A stretch of DNA of 64,000 nt. Origin: Glandiceps talaboti (lineage: Eukaryota; Hemichordata; Enteropneusta; Spengelidae). Both the position numbers and the translations under genes were made by a program. The stretch covers positions 8,697,001 through 8,761,000 of the forward strand of contig NC_135553.1 of NCBI RefSeq assembly GCF_964340395.1, written 5' to 3'. Positions 42,005 to 53,448 of this stretch are shown one piece after another (the stretch's first letter is position 1; every line of letters starts with the position of its first letter). The notes below the pieces were generated by a model that made no database searches, had not been told where the DNA came from, and saw nothing but the letters and a program-made list of their open reading frames with translations.

Positions 42005-43025
42005 ACAAACAAACAAACAAGCAAATGTACCATAGGTTTTTTTGCAGGTTTGAACTTCTTCTAGATGTTGGATTTGATCATATGCTCTGCCAGAAAGACA
42101 AGGTTGCGTACACTTTCAGGTTTAAAATTGAAGATCACTTTTATTCATATATTGAATACATCTCAAAAACAAGATAAAAAACTGAAACAATTGTACATGA
42201 CAAAAGATTTTTAATGACTATCTCTATCACTGATCACTACTAGTGATATGAAAAAACAGTATTATCACATCGTTTATCATCATTTGAATTGATATTTTTA
42301 TGAAAAAAATGATATCATTTCTATGTCATAGTTTTCTCCACTGCGTATGTTTTACAGGGTAATAATATATCTTTACTCAACAGGAATATTTACAGCCTTG
42401 GTATGTTGTATCTTAAGATTGATTAATTACATAACAGGAAAAAGGATGTTGATGAGTACAAATTACCATATACCCTTGTTTGTTATGACAGCTGATGCGT
42501 ACATTTCACCTACAATTCTACAGCTGCCTATAACAATTCCTTCAAATTTATTTTACGAGCTACTTTCTAACAGTTAATTTTACTGCTTACTTTACTGGCT
42601 GAAAAGAACTTATCAAATTTATCATATAGCTTTGGTATGCTTTAAGCTTTTTGATTACCAATATCATGTGGGAGTTACATAAATCCCACACCACTAATAT
42701 AGATAATATGTAATTCGGCAGTTATCATTGTCACCCATGTGATAAGTCTGTTATCAACTGTACCATATCACTTCGTATGTAAGAAATGTGTTGATATCAC
42801 ACAGATATAATAATTCATCCTCATCCATATCACATGGCTATATGGGTATTACCGGGTGATTGTCATCTATACATCACAAGTATCTTTTTCTGTTATCACC
42901 CAAAACCAAGAAATTTCACTTGCTGTTATCACACCACATCACATGGGTATGATATATAGACTTTATATTATCATGATACATCATTAGACCTTGATGGCAT
43001 AATATTACATGTTACAGTAAAAGCG
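40581..43025. other. intergenic region between paralogue A and AS3MT
   Basis: No exon recognised. It contains a long (CAT/CAC)n tract at 41146-41475 and (AAGC)n/(AAAC)n at about 41973-42020. The long His-rich and Met/Val-rich frames over the CAT/CAC tract are artefacts of the repeat. Confidence 0.6.
41146..41475. repeat. imperfect (CAT/CAC)n microsatellite
   Basis: About 330 bp of trinucleotide repeat alternating CAT, CAC and CAA. It is non-coding in context. Confidence 0.95.
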
Positions 43026-43031
43026 TTTATT
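43026..43031 (-). terminator. poly(A) signal AATAAA of AS3MT
   Basis: Reads AATAAA on the minus strand about 22 nt after the TAA stop. This implies a very short 3' UTR unless a later site is used. Confidence 0.5.
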
Positions 43032-43052
43032 AATTTGGATGCAATGCTTGGC

Positions 43053-43422
43053 TTAACAACAACCTGTCCCTTTGCTGTCACTTTTACTGCCACAGCAACC
43101 ACCACTGCTCTTTGATCCCCTGCCTTCTGCCAAAAATTTGAATGGGTCTGCGTTATTCTCCTGAAAATGAAGAAATGATGGAGATTTGTGTTACAATTTT
43201 ACACCCTACCCTATATATATCAACAAAATATCATATACCAGCTGGGAATTTTACTTTTTCGTACAACATTTTGCACTGTTGCACTGAAATTAGTGATAGT
43301 CAATACAAATCATCACTATGCAAAAACATGAATCATGGTGACAGACAGACAGACAGACAGACACACACACACACACACAGACACACACATAAACACAGAC
43401 ACAGACACACACACAGACAGAC

Positions 43423-43457
<35 letters not shown>

Positions 43458-43580
43458 CAGACAGGCAGGTAGGTAGACACAACACATATCAGATCAGAAC
43501 ATATACCTCTCCTTAAGGTATATGAAAAAAAACAGGAAGCTGTCACTCAAACCAAAGGAGAACATAAGGGTACCTATCAC

Positions 43581-43663
<83 letters not shown>

Positions 43664-46600
43664 AAATACAGATATTTTCTTTAGATAATGTTGTACTTAC
43701 CTTTGTAGAAGGTGGGTCACCACAGCCCCCTGTTTTTGGCTTCTTACTGGGATCAAAGGAGAAATCCTCCTCTAATCTAGAAGTCTGCAGTATTGTAGCC
43801 ACCTCAGAGTCAACACTGACAACGTCACCAGTCTATGGATAAAATAATGAAAACATTCTAGCTCTATTATTCCACAATAAAATGATACCTTCTATAGGAA
43901 GAGTAATACAGTAGTAGCTTGAGATATAAAGACTTCAGCACAGAATCAGTAGTCCAAGCCATTGGTATATTTTTTTTGGTTATGTGTTGTAATTTTCAAT
44001 GTCTTTTTTCCATGATTACTAACTTTCTTTTTCTTTCAAAGACTTGTGTTTACCTAATGGGATTCTTGCATTTGCTGACAGATAGTCCCAGACAAAAACA
44101 CTTAACGCATGCCCCACAAATGTGGTGAACCTTCAAAGAAGATATTCTTCAGCATACAAGATATCTATACTAACCTTGAAGACATTATCAGCATCTAAAA
44201 CAAAACTATCAGGACATGCTGTGATACTTCCATTGTATATAGCCTGGGTGGCGTCGCATTTCTCACTGGGTAACTTGAACAATCGGTATGTCACAGATGC
44301 AAATTTTATGTCCCCTACAACAAAACATCATGTGTGAAAATTTAACAAAGAAAACATTACTTTTGTGTCCGTAAAATTATCATTCAGAACTCAAATAGAG
44401 CAAATAGTGAATAAAGGACCTGCAGACACTTTGCATATATTTTAATGGGATATTTCTGAGTCCCATTTTTTTCCTAGAAACTTCGAAAACAGTTTTTGAT
44501 AATACTCTGTGCATACTATCCAGTTTTAGTCTCTTTCTTCTTTGGAAAATACAAACCCAAATATGTGACAAGAACCTTATTGGGGAAGTGCTCTGAAATA
44601 GTTTATTCTCACAAAAGATATGTCTGTATATGTTGAATTACAGCAAGATTCAAATCCTGATGTAACATTGCTGTAGTGATATTATTAGTTATGTATCATA
44701 CATCTTATAAAGAGTAAGGAATTCTGTCTTGACTCGCCTTCTCTATTATTAGTATTTCTAAACCCTTATCTTAGCAGTAAATATTATATATGGATCAAGA
44801 GATGATTTGCCTGCAGTAAGAATAGCATGAGTTATAGCATTAGTCGATTCACAATCAGCAATGAAAGTGGTCTTACCGACAGCTTCTTCAAGTTTTTTAT
44901 TGGCAATGTTGATAGGAGTTACATCAACAAGACGTGGCTTGGTAAATCCAACCTGATCAGCAATAGCAACTAAATCATCCCAATACAAAGCACCTGAAAT
45001 ACATTCACCTGTATTGAAACAGAAAAATGGGATTCATAAACATAAGTGACACTCATAATTAGTCTGTGAGGACTCAAAAATTAAAGTTTTTGGTCAGTGC
45101 AGTTTTAGGCTGTGCTCTTGTAAAGGGGCACAGTCTGAGTTTAGACGGTTGTTACTTTGGTTAGTAATACAAAATACTTTACATAAAACCATGGCTAAAC
45201 TAATCAAGTATAATGTTTACAATGATTCATGTAGCCGTGATGTGTCACTTTTTTTTTCTTCTAACCATCCAACTCATGTGTTGTTCATGTAATGACAGGG
45301 ATTTCCTCAGATTTGTTGATATGTACCAACAATTATGTCATCAAATCTTTCATATATTATATCTAAATACCAGGATTGAGTTATACCAGTATCAAGTAAC
45401 GAATGAGTGTGCTTCACTAAGTAGAATACAATATGTAACACTTCATAGGCAACAAAAACTGCATCCACAAACCGTCTAAACTCAGCCTGCGCACTTTTAA
45501 TATATCAAGATAAATATCTGATATCAATCCATCAAAGCAGTTCAACACCTATATTACACCTTCGATATATTACATTATTTCTCTGATATACATGGGTGTG
45601 GTGTAAACTTAACTGAAACATCTCTGATGCATGCACAGTGATAGTGTACACTCACTATGTATTGCAAAATTTAATATATATATAGTGCTACACAAACCAT
45701 AACAAATATAATACTCAAAACTTAGCCAGCTATAACACTGAAGACATGGCAAATTGTCTCTCTTTCTTGTATTATTTGTAGCCTTTTATCAATGAAATTT
45801 AGTACTTCTATGTGTTTAGTCTTGTGGCAATGCAGTGATAAAACTTCTCCAAACAACAAAGCAAGTTCCAAGAAGAAAATCTGAGACATTTTTAATTTGA
45901 CACAGATAGATACTTGTCCAATGCCTTTTCATTTGTTGTTGGTGATACACTATAGTTTACAATAGAGTACATAAATTGGAGGAGTTTACCCTTGAAAGGC
46001 ATGCAACACATCTACAAGTTTATGTAACTCCAAAACAGCTTACATACTAGTACTACCAATACTAACCCCATAAAACTTCATCTTCTCTGACTTCTTTTGG
46101 CACACGTCTGTCTGCATAGACATCACTGAAGTAGAATTCACCTCCATCTTTCAGTACTCGGTAGGCTTCTTTTAACACCATTGGTTTGTCGGGTGACAAG
46201 TTTACAACACAGTTTGAACTAGCATGGAGGAGAGGAAAAAGAAGGATGTCTTTATTATCAAGTGATTTATAGACAGGTACAAAATTTGATACAGAGATAA
46301 TAACTACTACAATTTTTGATTATAGTAAAATGTATTATGACAATTACTAATTACAGTGTCAGGTGTATGTTACTAAAATCATACAAAGAACCCTGAAATC
46401 TTTAGCTACATGATTGAATAATGCATAATTCATATGTATCATCATTCAAACATGATTGATATGACAGAACTCCATGACACGTGAGTGCAAGTGTGGTGTA
46501 CTCTGAGTATTTGCATGTGTGTTTGTGGTTTTCTCTGCAGCAGTACTCTAATAAGTGTAGTGAGTACAAGTGCAGCAGAAAACGTGGCGAGCATGGCAAA

Positions 46601-47913
46601 ATTTACCCTAAAGAGTACACAAACTCAGCCAAGTATATCCCTTTATAAACGTAACACCACACCTGTATTGCTACTACTGGTATACTCACATAATGATATC
46701 AAATGTATTGTCCTTGAGTCCGGCTTCATCAAGTTTCTCCATGTATCCTTTCACAAAATTCACATTACTCTTTTCATAGCCAAACTTTTCGGTGTGATAG
46801 TCAATGTGCTTCCTGGCAACTTCAAGCTAGATAAAAATTGATCAATATATCAACTCTGTGTACATAGAAATTACAAATATTTGCTCTTGTTATGAATCTC
46901 ATTCTGTATATTATAATGTATTGCCTGCCCAAGGGGGTACGTCGTTCTTTACCAAAATTTCGAAGATGTCTGAACTGAAGGAAACTCCAGGTTATTTCCT
47001 GTTGAATGCATGTGTTATAATTTTTATTACACTGACTATTCAATTCTGACTCTCATCAATGAATACAGTATTAAATGTGTCCAGCACTATCACATAAAAA
47101 GTTGCTTTCATTTTTAGGTGAATTTCAAAATTTCACATATAGAATGCAGACATGACATAATTCTAAGCAACTGGAGCAACTTGGATGTCCCTACTGTTTG
47201 TTTGTTTGTTTGTAATATCTCATTAATTTCAGTTTGAATATGTTTGTTTGTGTCTATAGTAGCCTAGTCTAGAGGCTCTCTGAGGCCTGAATCTCAACAT
47301 CTCTTATCATTCTCTCTAGCGCAATGAGAAATCGTGAACAAAAAATTGTTCATGCAAATGAGTAAAACCACAACTGTTAGTGTCACTGTGATGTAAACAG
47401 ACAAATGTACCATATATGAACATTATGTAAGTGCCCCCCCCCCAAAAAAAAAAGAAAAAAAAAGAAAGAAAGAAAAAGAAAAAAGAAGTGAACTTGCTAT
47501 TGGGCTGAATCTGTGACTGATTAACAAAGACATGATTTTAATGACACTGTTGTGGCTTCGTTTGAATTTTAAATTTCATCTCAGCACCTCACTGAGCTTG
47601 ACATGCTAGAGAAAAGAATCAAGGCCTTAGATAGCCTCCAGACTAATAGCAGCCTATAGTCTTTATAAGAACATGACACTAGAGAAAAACACTTTGATAT
47701 GATATACAAAGTGGATGCACAGGTCATGTGATTCGATTCTCACCAATGACACTAGCTAGATCAGCTTTTGTAAGAATGTCAATCTGTGACTATCAGTATT
47801 ATGAAAATTATACTATGATAACAGATCTATAGGTGTACACTGCATACATACATACACACATACATACATACATACATACATACATACATACATACATACA
47901 TACATACATACAT

Positions 47914-47966
<53 letters not shown>

Positions 47967-48843
47967 TACATACATACATACATACCTGTGCATCTGTCAT
48001 ATCAATACCAGTCACATGGCCTTTCTCACCAACTAATTTACTGATGATGTAGCAATCTCTTCCTGAACCACTGCCTAAATCTAAAACACTGCAGCCTTCT
48101 AGACCATATGGTATTACAAGTCCACAGCCATAATATCTATGTACAGCAAAACAAAGAAAAACAATTGTGTGGTTAAACACTGGAAGATAAATACCACTAT
48201 CTCTATCAAAATCTACAATGTCACATATGTATACACAATCATATATATATATTTGCTGTAAATTCTGGAAATTAAAATTCCAATACAAATATCTGACAAC
48301 AGAGGGCGTTATTAATCAGGGAGGTCTATTGGCAGCTCCTGGAGTGGCCTACTACAGGACCAGTATAATTGTACCTGGACATAAACTAATCCTGTACAGA
48401 GTACATCCACTCAAGTACACTCGACAGCCTAGATATAATGCCTACACATAGCTTTGTCTAAAGAGGGGGCTATTCACCTGAAAGGTCTATTGATAGTATA
48501 CATATATATTAGCTGACTATTACTACATGTACATTGTCTTCAGTAGATGTTTCAACATGGGCCTGTACATGGAACAGAAATGATATTGATTCAAGGGGAC
48601 AGTCTTCACCAGAAAGGTCCATTGATGGAAAATATCTTACCTTGACACAACTTCATCATGTACAAGGGTTAAGGCCTGGCGGACATGTTTTGGTGGAGGA
48701 GTTGCATTGACACATACATCTGATGCTAAGTCATCTGTAGACTTCAATGTCTTGCTATAGTAGTCTTGTACACTATCACGTATCTCTTTATCTGACTGGT
48801 TCTGACCGAGGTCACCGGATTTACTGCCACCACAACAAGACAT
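43053..48843 (-). CDS. AS3MT: arsenite methyltransferase, complete
   Basis: Cytosolic SAM-dependent enzyme that methylates trivalent arsenic to mono- and dimethyl products using thiol reductants. Eight exons in gene order: 48843-48641, 48136-47986, 46826-46690, 46218-46067, 45008-44877, 44314-44175, 43832-43701, 43160-43053. They join in frame to 384 residues (human is 375). The SAM site is LDLGSGSGRDCY at 86-97, with VTGIDMT downstream. Cysteines matching human C32, C61, C156 and C206 are present as C44, C72, C167 and C217, a constant offset of 11, so the active site looks functional. The C-terminus has the expected vicinal cysteines (GGCCG, then GTGCC). Unusual is an N-terminal MSCCGG that human lacks. 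The exon 2 donor runs straight into a (GTAT)n microsatellite. A further 5' non-coding exon is likely, since an acceptor-like CTTTCAG lies just upstream of the start codon. Confidence 0.95.
43338..43465. repeat. (CAGA)n/(CA)n microsatellite in AS3MT intron
   Basis: Mixed CAGA and CACA repeats between the last two coding exons. Frames through it are artefacts. Confidence 0.9.
43582..43661. repeat. (CA)n microsatellite in AS3MT intron
   Basis: About 40 uninterrupted CA units, in the same intron as the CAGA repeat, ~40 bp from the donor of the previous exon. Confidence 0.95.
45124..45496. mobile_element. MITE, GGGGCAYAAG family, copy 2
   Basis: Left end AGGGGCACAGTCTGAGTTTA; right end is the complement of AAGTGCGCAGGCTGAGTTTA. 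An internal block (ACATAAAACC...TAAACTAATC) is shared with the copy at 32207. It sits in the AS3MT intron between exons 4 and 5. Confidence 0.75.
47262..47650. mobile_element. MITE, TAGTCTAGA family, copy 2
   Basis: Left end CCTAGTCTAGAGGCTCTCTG, right end the complement of TTAGTCTGGAGGCTATCTAA. The left half aligns with the right half of the element at 34231 and keeps TTGTTCATGCAAATGAG. In the AS3MT intron between exons 2 and 3. Confidence 0.75.
47843..47985. repeat. (TACA)n-(CA)n-(TACA)n microsatellite at AS3MT exon 2 donor
   Basis: On the minus strand it reads GTAT units starting at the splice donor itself (CAG|GTATGTATG), so the repeat provides the donor sequence. Confidence 0.95.
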
Positions 48844-48994
48844 CTTGAATGAAGAAGGTAGTCAAAATAAAACTGAAAGAACAAGAAGACATATATAGTC
48901 ACTCTTCAGTTTGATTATTGTTGGTATGGCAAGAAAATACAGCCTACTAGGCATACAAATGACTTCCTCATATATAGCACCTTATGACATTTAC

Positions 48995-49154
48995 ATGTAT
49001 GTATGTATGTATGTATGTATGTATGTATGTATGTATGTATGTATCACTATGTATGTACATATGTATGCATGCATGTATGCATGCATGCATGCATGCATAG
49101 ATGCAATATCTATGCATGCATGTATGTATGTATGTATGTATGTATGTATGTATG

Positions 49155-49185
<31 letters not shown>

Positions 49186-49213
49186 GTGTGTGTGTGTGTG
49201 TGCGTGTGCGTGC

Positions 49214-49269
<56 letters not shown>
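48995..49269. repeat. (TATG)n and (TG)n microsatellite upstream of AS3MT
   Basis: Blocks of TATG, GCAT-rich variants, TATG again, then a long TG run. It is the reverse complement of the composition at 47843-47985, on the other side of AS3MT coding exons 1 and 2. Confidence 0.95.
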
Positions 49270-49287
49270 ATGCTTAATTAAGTCTGG

Positions 49288-49368
49288 ACTCGATTCTGAC
49301 AATGTTCCTTTCAAACTTATGTTTCTTTCTCCAGGGTGTTTATGGACACTGTCAGAATCGAGTTCCGT
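49288..49368. repeat. short inverted repeat
   Basis: GACTCGATTCTGACA at 49288 is inverted near 49351-49365 (TGTCAGAATCGAGTT), spanning about 80 bp next to the TG repeat. A second hairpin, ACCATGGAAGTATA and its complement, lies at 49568-49601. Confidence 0.7.
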
Positions 49369-50021
49369 ACTGATCCGTCTGCTAGCGGGACTAGTATTCA
49401 TGTACATGTATATGTGTGTACAATAATGTTACTGATGATGGCTATGTCGGAAAGAGTTACTTTTATACACCACCACCCCTCCCAACCCCCACCCCTCCCA
49501 CCTATTACTCTCAACAGCGTCAAACCATGGATGTAGTACTAGTAGTAGGAGATGGTCAGTACGTATGACCATGGAAGTATAACCCATATACTTCCATGGT
49601 ATGACAATATATACATGAGTGTACAGGTGCCATTTTGAGACACGATTTGCACCTTTTTACAAAGAACAAAGAGCAATAGAAACAACAAATGCTACAGGAG
49701 CACTACAAATAACATATTCATGTTCACAACTTACGTGGACCCTAGTATATGTCGGACTAAGTCGTAGTTAAAGTGGAAAGTTCTCAGTTGATCCTCGATG
49801 TTGTATTGGTTCAAAAGTCAAAGGTGAAATTTATAAAGAGCGCCACCTTGAGCTTAAATTAATACGGAGTGTCTCGTGACCGGCCCCTGTCAGCAGCACA
49901 ACATGCTCGTGACAGGTTCGGGATTTTTACGGAATCAATTTGGTGTGTATTGAAAAACACGCTCTGGTTACCTTTGAAAATGATTGCCTTCGTACCCTGA
50001 ATACTCAGAACTTCAAAAAAT

Positions 50022-50125
<104 letters not shown>

Positions 50126-53100
50126 AAAGATACTTCATCGTACATTGTAGTATACATTTTTAGTGGTCTGAGTACACATGTATTATGACAAGTTTTTTTT
50201 AGATTAATGACCTTTACCCGTTGCACATGGATCGTGTCCTACGTACGTGGGAAAAACACGTGCTATCACATGTAAGTGAACAGTTTTGAGAACTGATATG
50301 TTTGAGCAATCAATTTCAAAGGTAATAATTAAGACCGTGTGTTTGACGCCGAAACACGTCGTAGGGGACGTCAAAAGTCACGCCTGTCACCAGCACGAAG
50401 TGACAGGCGCCGGGCATGCTGGTGACCGGCGACTGTCAAGAGACTCGGCCAATATAATTACAAGATGTATTCGTGTGTGTGTGTGTGTGCATGCATTTGT
50501 GTCTTGTCTTATTTATACTTACGAATAGAGCGTTTCAGCGGTCAGATACGCATATGAATGATGTCCACTGAATCAAGTTGCAGCATTTATATAGTTCAGC
50601 AAAAACTGACGAGTCATTCCTGTTGTTGTTCGTCACGCTGAGTCAGCAAATATTTTATGTTATCCACGTTCTAGAACAATCTAGAACTGTTGTATTGTGT
50701 ATAAATTATGTACAGTACCTGAGAGGTCACTGCTTGTGGTTACATTCAGTGTAGACACATACATTCCATATGTAGGTCACTGTTTCTAGAATTTTGTCTC
50801 TGCAATGACAGTTTTGGTAGATGTTACTTGTATCTTATCGGACTGTAATTTTACAGTTTGACTTTTAAAAAAACTATTATAATGAATGGCACGTTGCTCA
50901 GATGATTGGCGTGGCCTTTATCTTATACAATGCGTACACTCAGTCATTAGGAGAATGCGTATGTTACTCGTAATGTCCCAAATGTGTGTTTAGTTTTTTT
51001 GCATACATTTCCTGTATTGACAGATACAAAGATACAGGTATGTCTTTGTATTGTAGGAGGCATTCGGTTGACGTCATGCGTTATGGTTTGCTTTTCTCAA
51101 ATTTTTTTTTCATTGTGTATGCCCACATATTTACTGGTATTCCGTGCTCTGAGAAATAAATAACACGGAGGGCAGAATGTGGCATCAGATATACATACGT
51201 ACAGTTTTGACAATAAATACTCTTATTTCATTGGATTGCATTGCTGAAATTGCATTGTTAAACCAAAAAGTCTGACAATTGTAGCATGTCGTCTCACATT
51301 GCTATTGACGGCTTCTCAATTCAGTAACACTGTCTGCTACTGTTCAATTTAATGTAAAAAAAAAAAAAAAAAAAAAATAGTGTTTGCTTTGTGCTATCTT
51401 TGATACATGAACACTTCAGACTAGAGTATTGGAATGGACAGTCTTTATTTAACATGTATACATTCAACGATAAATTCTTAATTCGTATAGCGTCAACCAT
51501 CAAGCGAATTGTACAGTACACATCAAGTTTACAATCAAAAACGTTCTCCAAAAAAGTACAAAAATATCTGTCTAATTTTCTAAGGGAGAGATAACATAAT
51601 GCAAATTATTATCATTATTTATACAAATCTTACATTTTTACGGATACTTGATTGGACGAAAATCGAAGTGAAATTATAAATTTACATATTATATCTTACA
51701 TAAATATGGAGATTTACATGTAATTGTCAAATTTTGACCTCGTCAAGAAGGGCGACACTAATTAATATGCATGCTTTATGCCACCTTGCTTGATATATTC
51801 ACTACGGATAACGAAAAGCTGGTCAACAATGAAATGTCTATCTTTTTAAACAATATTCTTCCCGAGGTAGGATTCAGAATAGTTTGAAGCCCGTGTAGAC
51901 ACAAATCTATCCTACCTCAGGTAGTACTTGGGACTGCCTCAGGTAGGACGACCTACGTGTAGATGGGGCTATTGTTATCATTAATCAAAACAAAATTATA
52001 TAACATCATTACTGTGTTCCTGAAATTCGGAACTAAACTTTATTTACTCACTGTTGAAAATTTAGATTCCAGGCTTATCTTTTCAAAAAACTAACAAACA
52101 AAAATTTAGAAACCCGTGTCCCTGATTCGTGAAATCCCAAAACGATACTTGGATTTCATCAAACAATCCGTGATTTAATTATAATATATATCAATAGCAC
52201 AAAATACTAACATATGCTTCACACTCTATAGGACTATGCAGGGGTATATACAGTATATATTATCACGTTTGCTCTACCGAGCAACTGTCCTGACGTTTGG
52301 ACGTATCGATATTCACACGTTTAAGCCAAATTCCTTGAAACACGATTAAAACATAGTGAGACTTATGGGATCTCACATTAAACCTGCCTTTCTGGCATTA
52401 TGACAAATAGTTGAATTATAATATAATTGTCATATCAATCTAATACACGAGACGTACTGATTCATTGATCAGTATGGACATTAAAATCACTAACCAATTC
52501 ATGGTCTCACATCACTTGTCATGTGTAATTCTATTATTCCATAGTAACAAACTTATGCAAAATGAAAATAGCAAGCTAAAAAAGACAATAAAAGAGTTCA
52601 TACAATGGTTTTTGTTTTAAAACAAAAGCAATATGCTTATGGTTAAAAATCACTGGTCAAGGTTGGTTTGGTCAAATTTGACAACCGCGTTAATTAAATT
52701 GATGAAACCTCGCCACATCATGCGCAAAGAATGGATTATTTGAAACATTTACTCTACTTGTTTTATAAAACACTTGGTTATCTCGTACTTCTCATTTCGT
52801 TAAATAACTTTAAAATATTTTATCTTGCTGAATACTTCTAATGAAAATCTACAATTTAGATTGTCAGAAATAAAACATTCACTGTCAGCAAACGACCAAA
52901 CTTTGTTGCTTCTTTTGTCTCATTTGACCAAACCTCCTTAATTCAATTGTAACATTACCGATTGCAGTGTTAAAAAATTTTCAATAACACTGATCAATAT
53001 GAAGTTAATGTAAATCAGGTAAGTATATACATCGTTCTAGATATATCACGAAGTGCACGAAATAAGAATACTTGGCAAAGTATATTATTTACTTAGCCAA

Positions 53101-53448
53101 ATTATTCTTCTCTTGTATAACGATTTCTTGGCGGCAAGTACAATTAAGTCAGCAGACCTGAAACAAATGGTCGTCTGGCTCGACAAAAATCTTGCCAATA
53201 TTGCTTCATTTTATCATCTAACTCAACAAAAACCTTACTAATATAACACTGCTACATCTTATAATCTTCTCGCTCAGCAAAAATCTCAAAAATCTACATT
53301 TTATAATATGGCTCAACAAATATCTCTATTAGTAAAAAAAAAATTCGAACCAGTAGAAATTCTGTTTTAATTGTAGTTGTGTAAAATACTGGTGACACAA
53401 CTTGAAGTTTGTGTAAAATGTTATGGGATGTCACCTGTAGATGTTTAT

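Noticed and set aside
48911-49426. Met/Tyr/Val/Cys-rich frame of 171 codons
   Set aside because: Entirely produced by the TATG and TG microsatellites.
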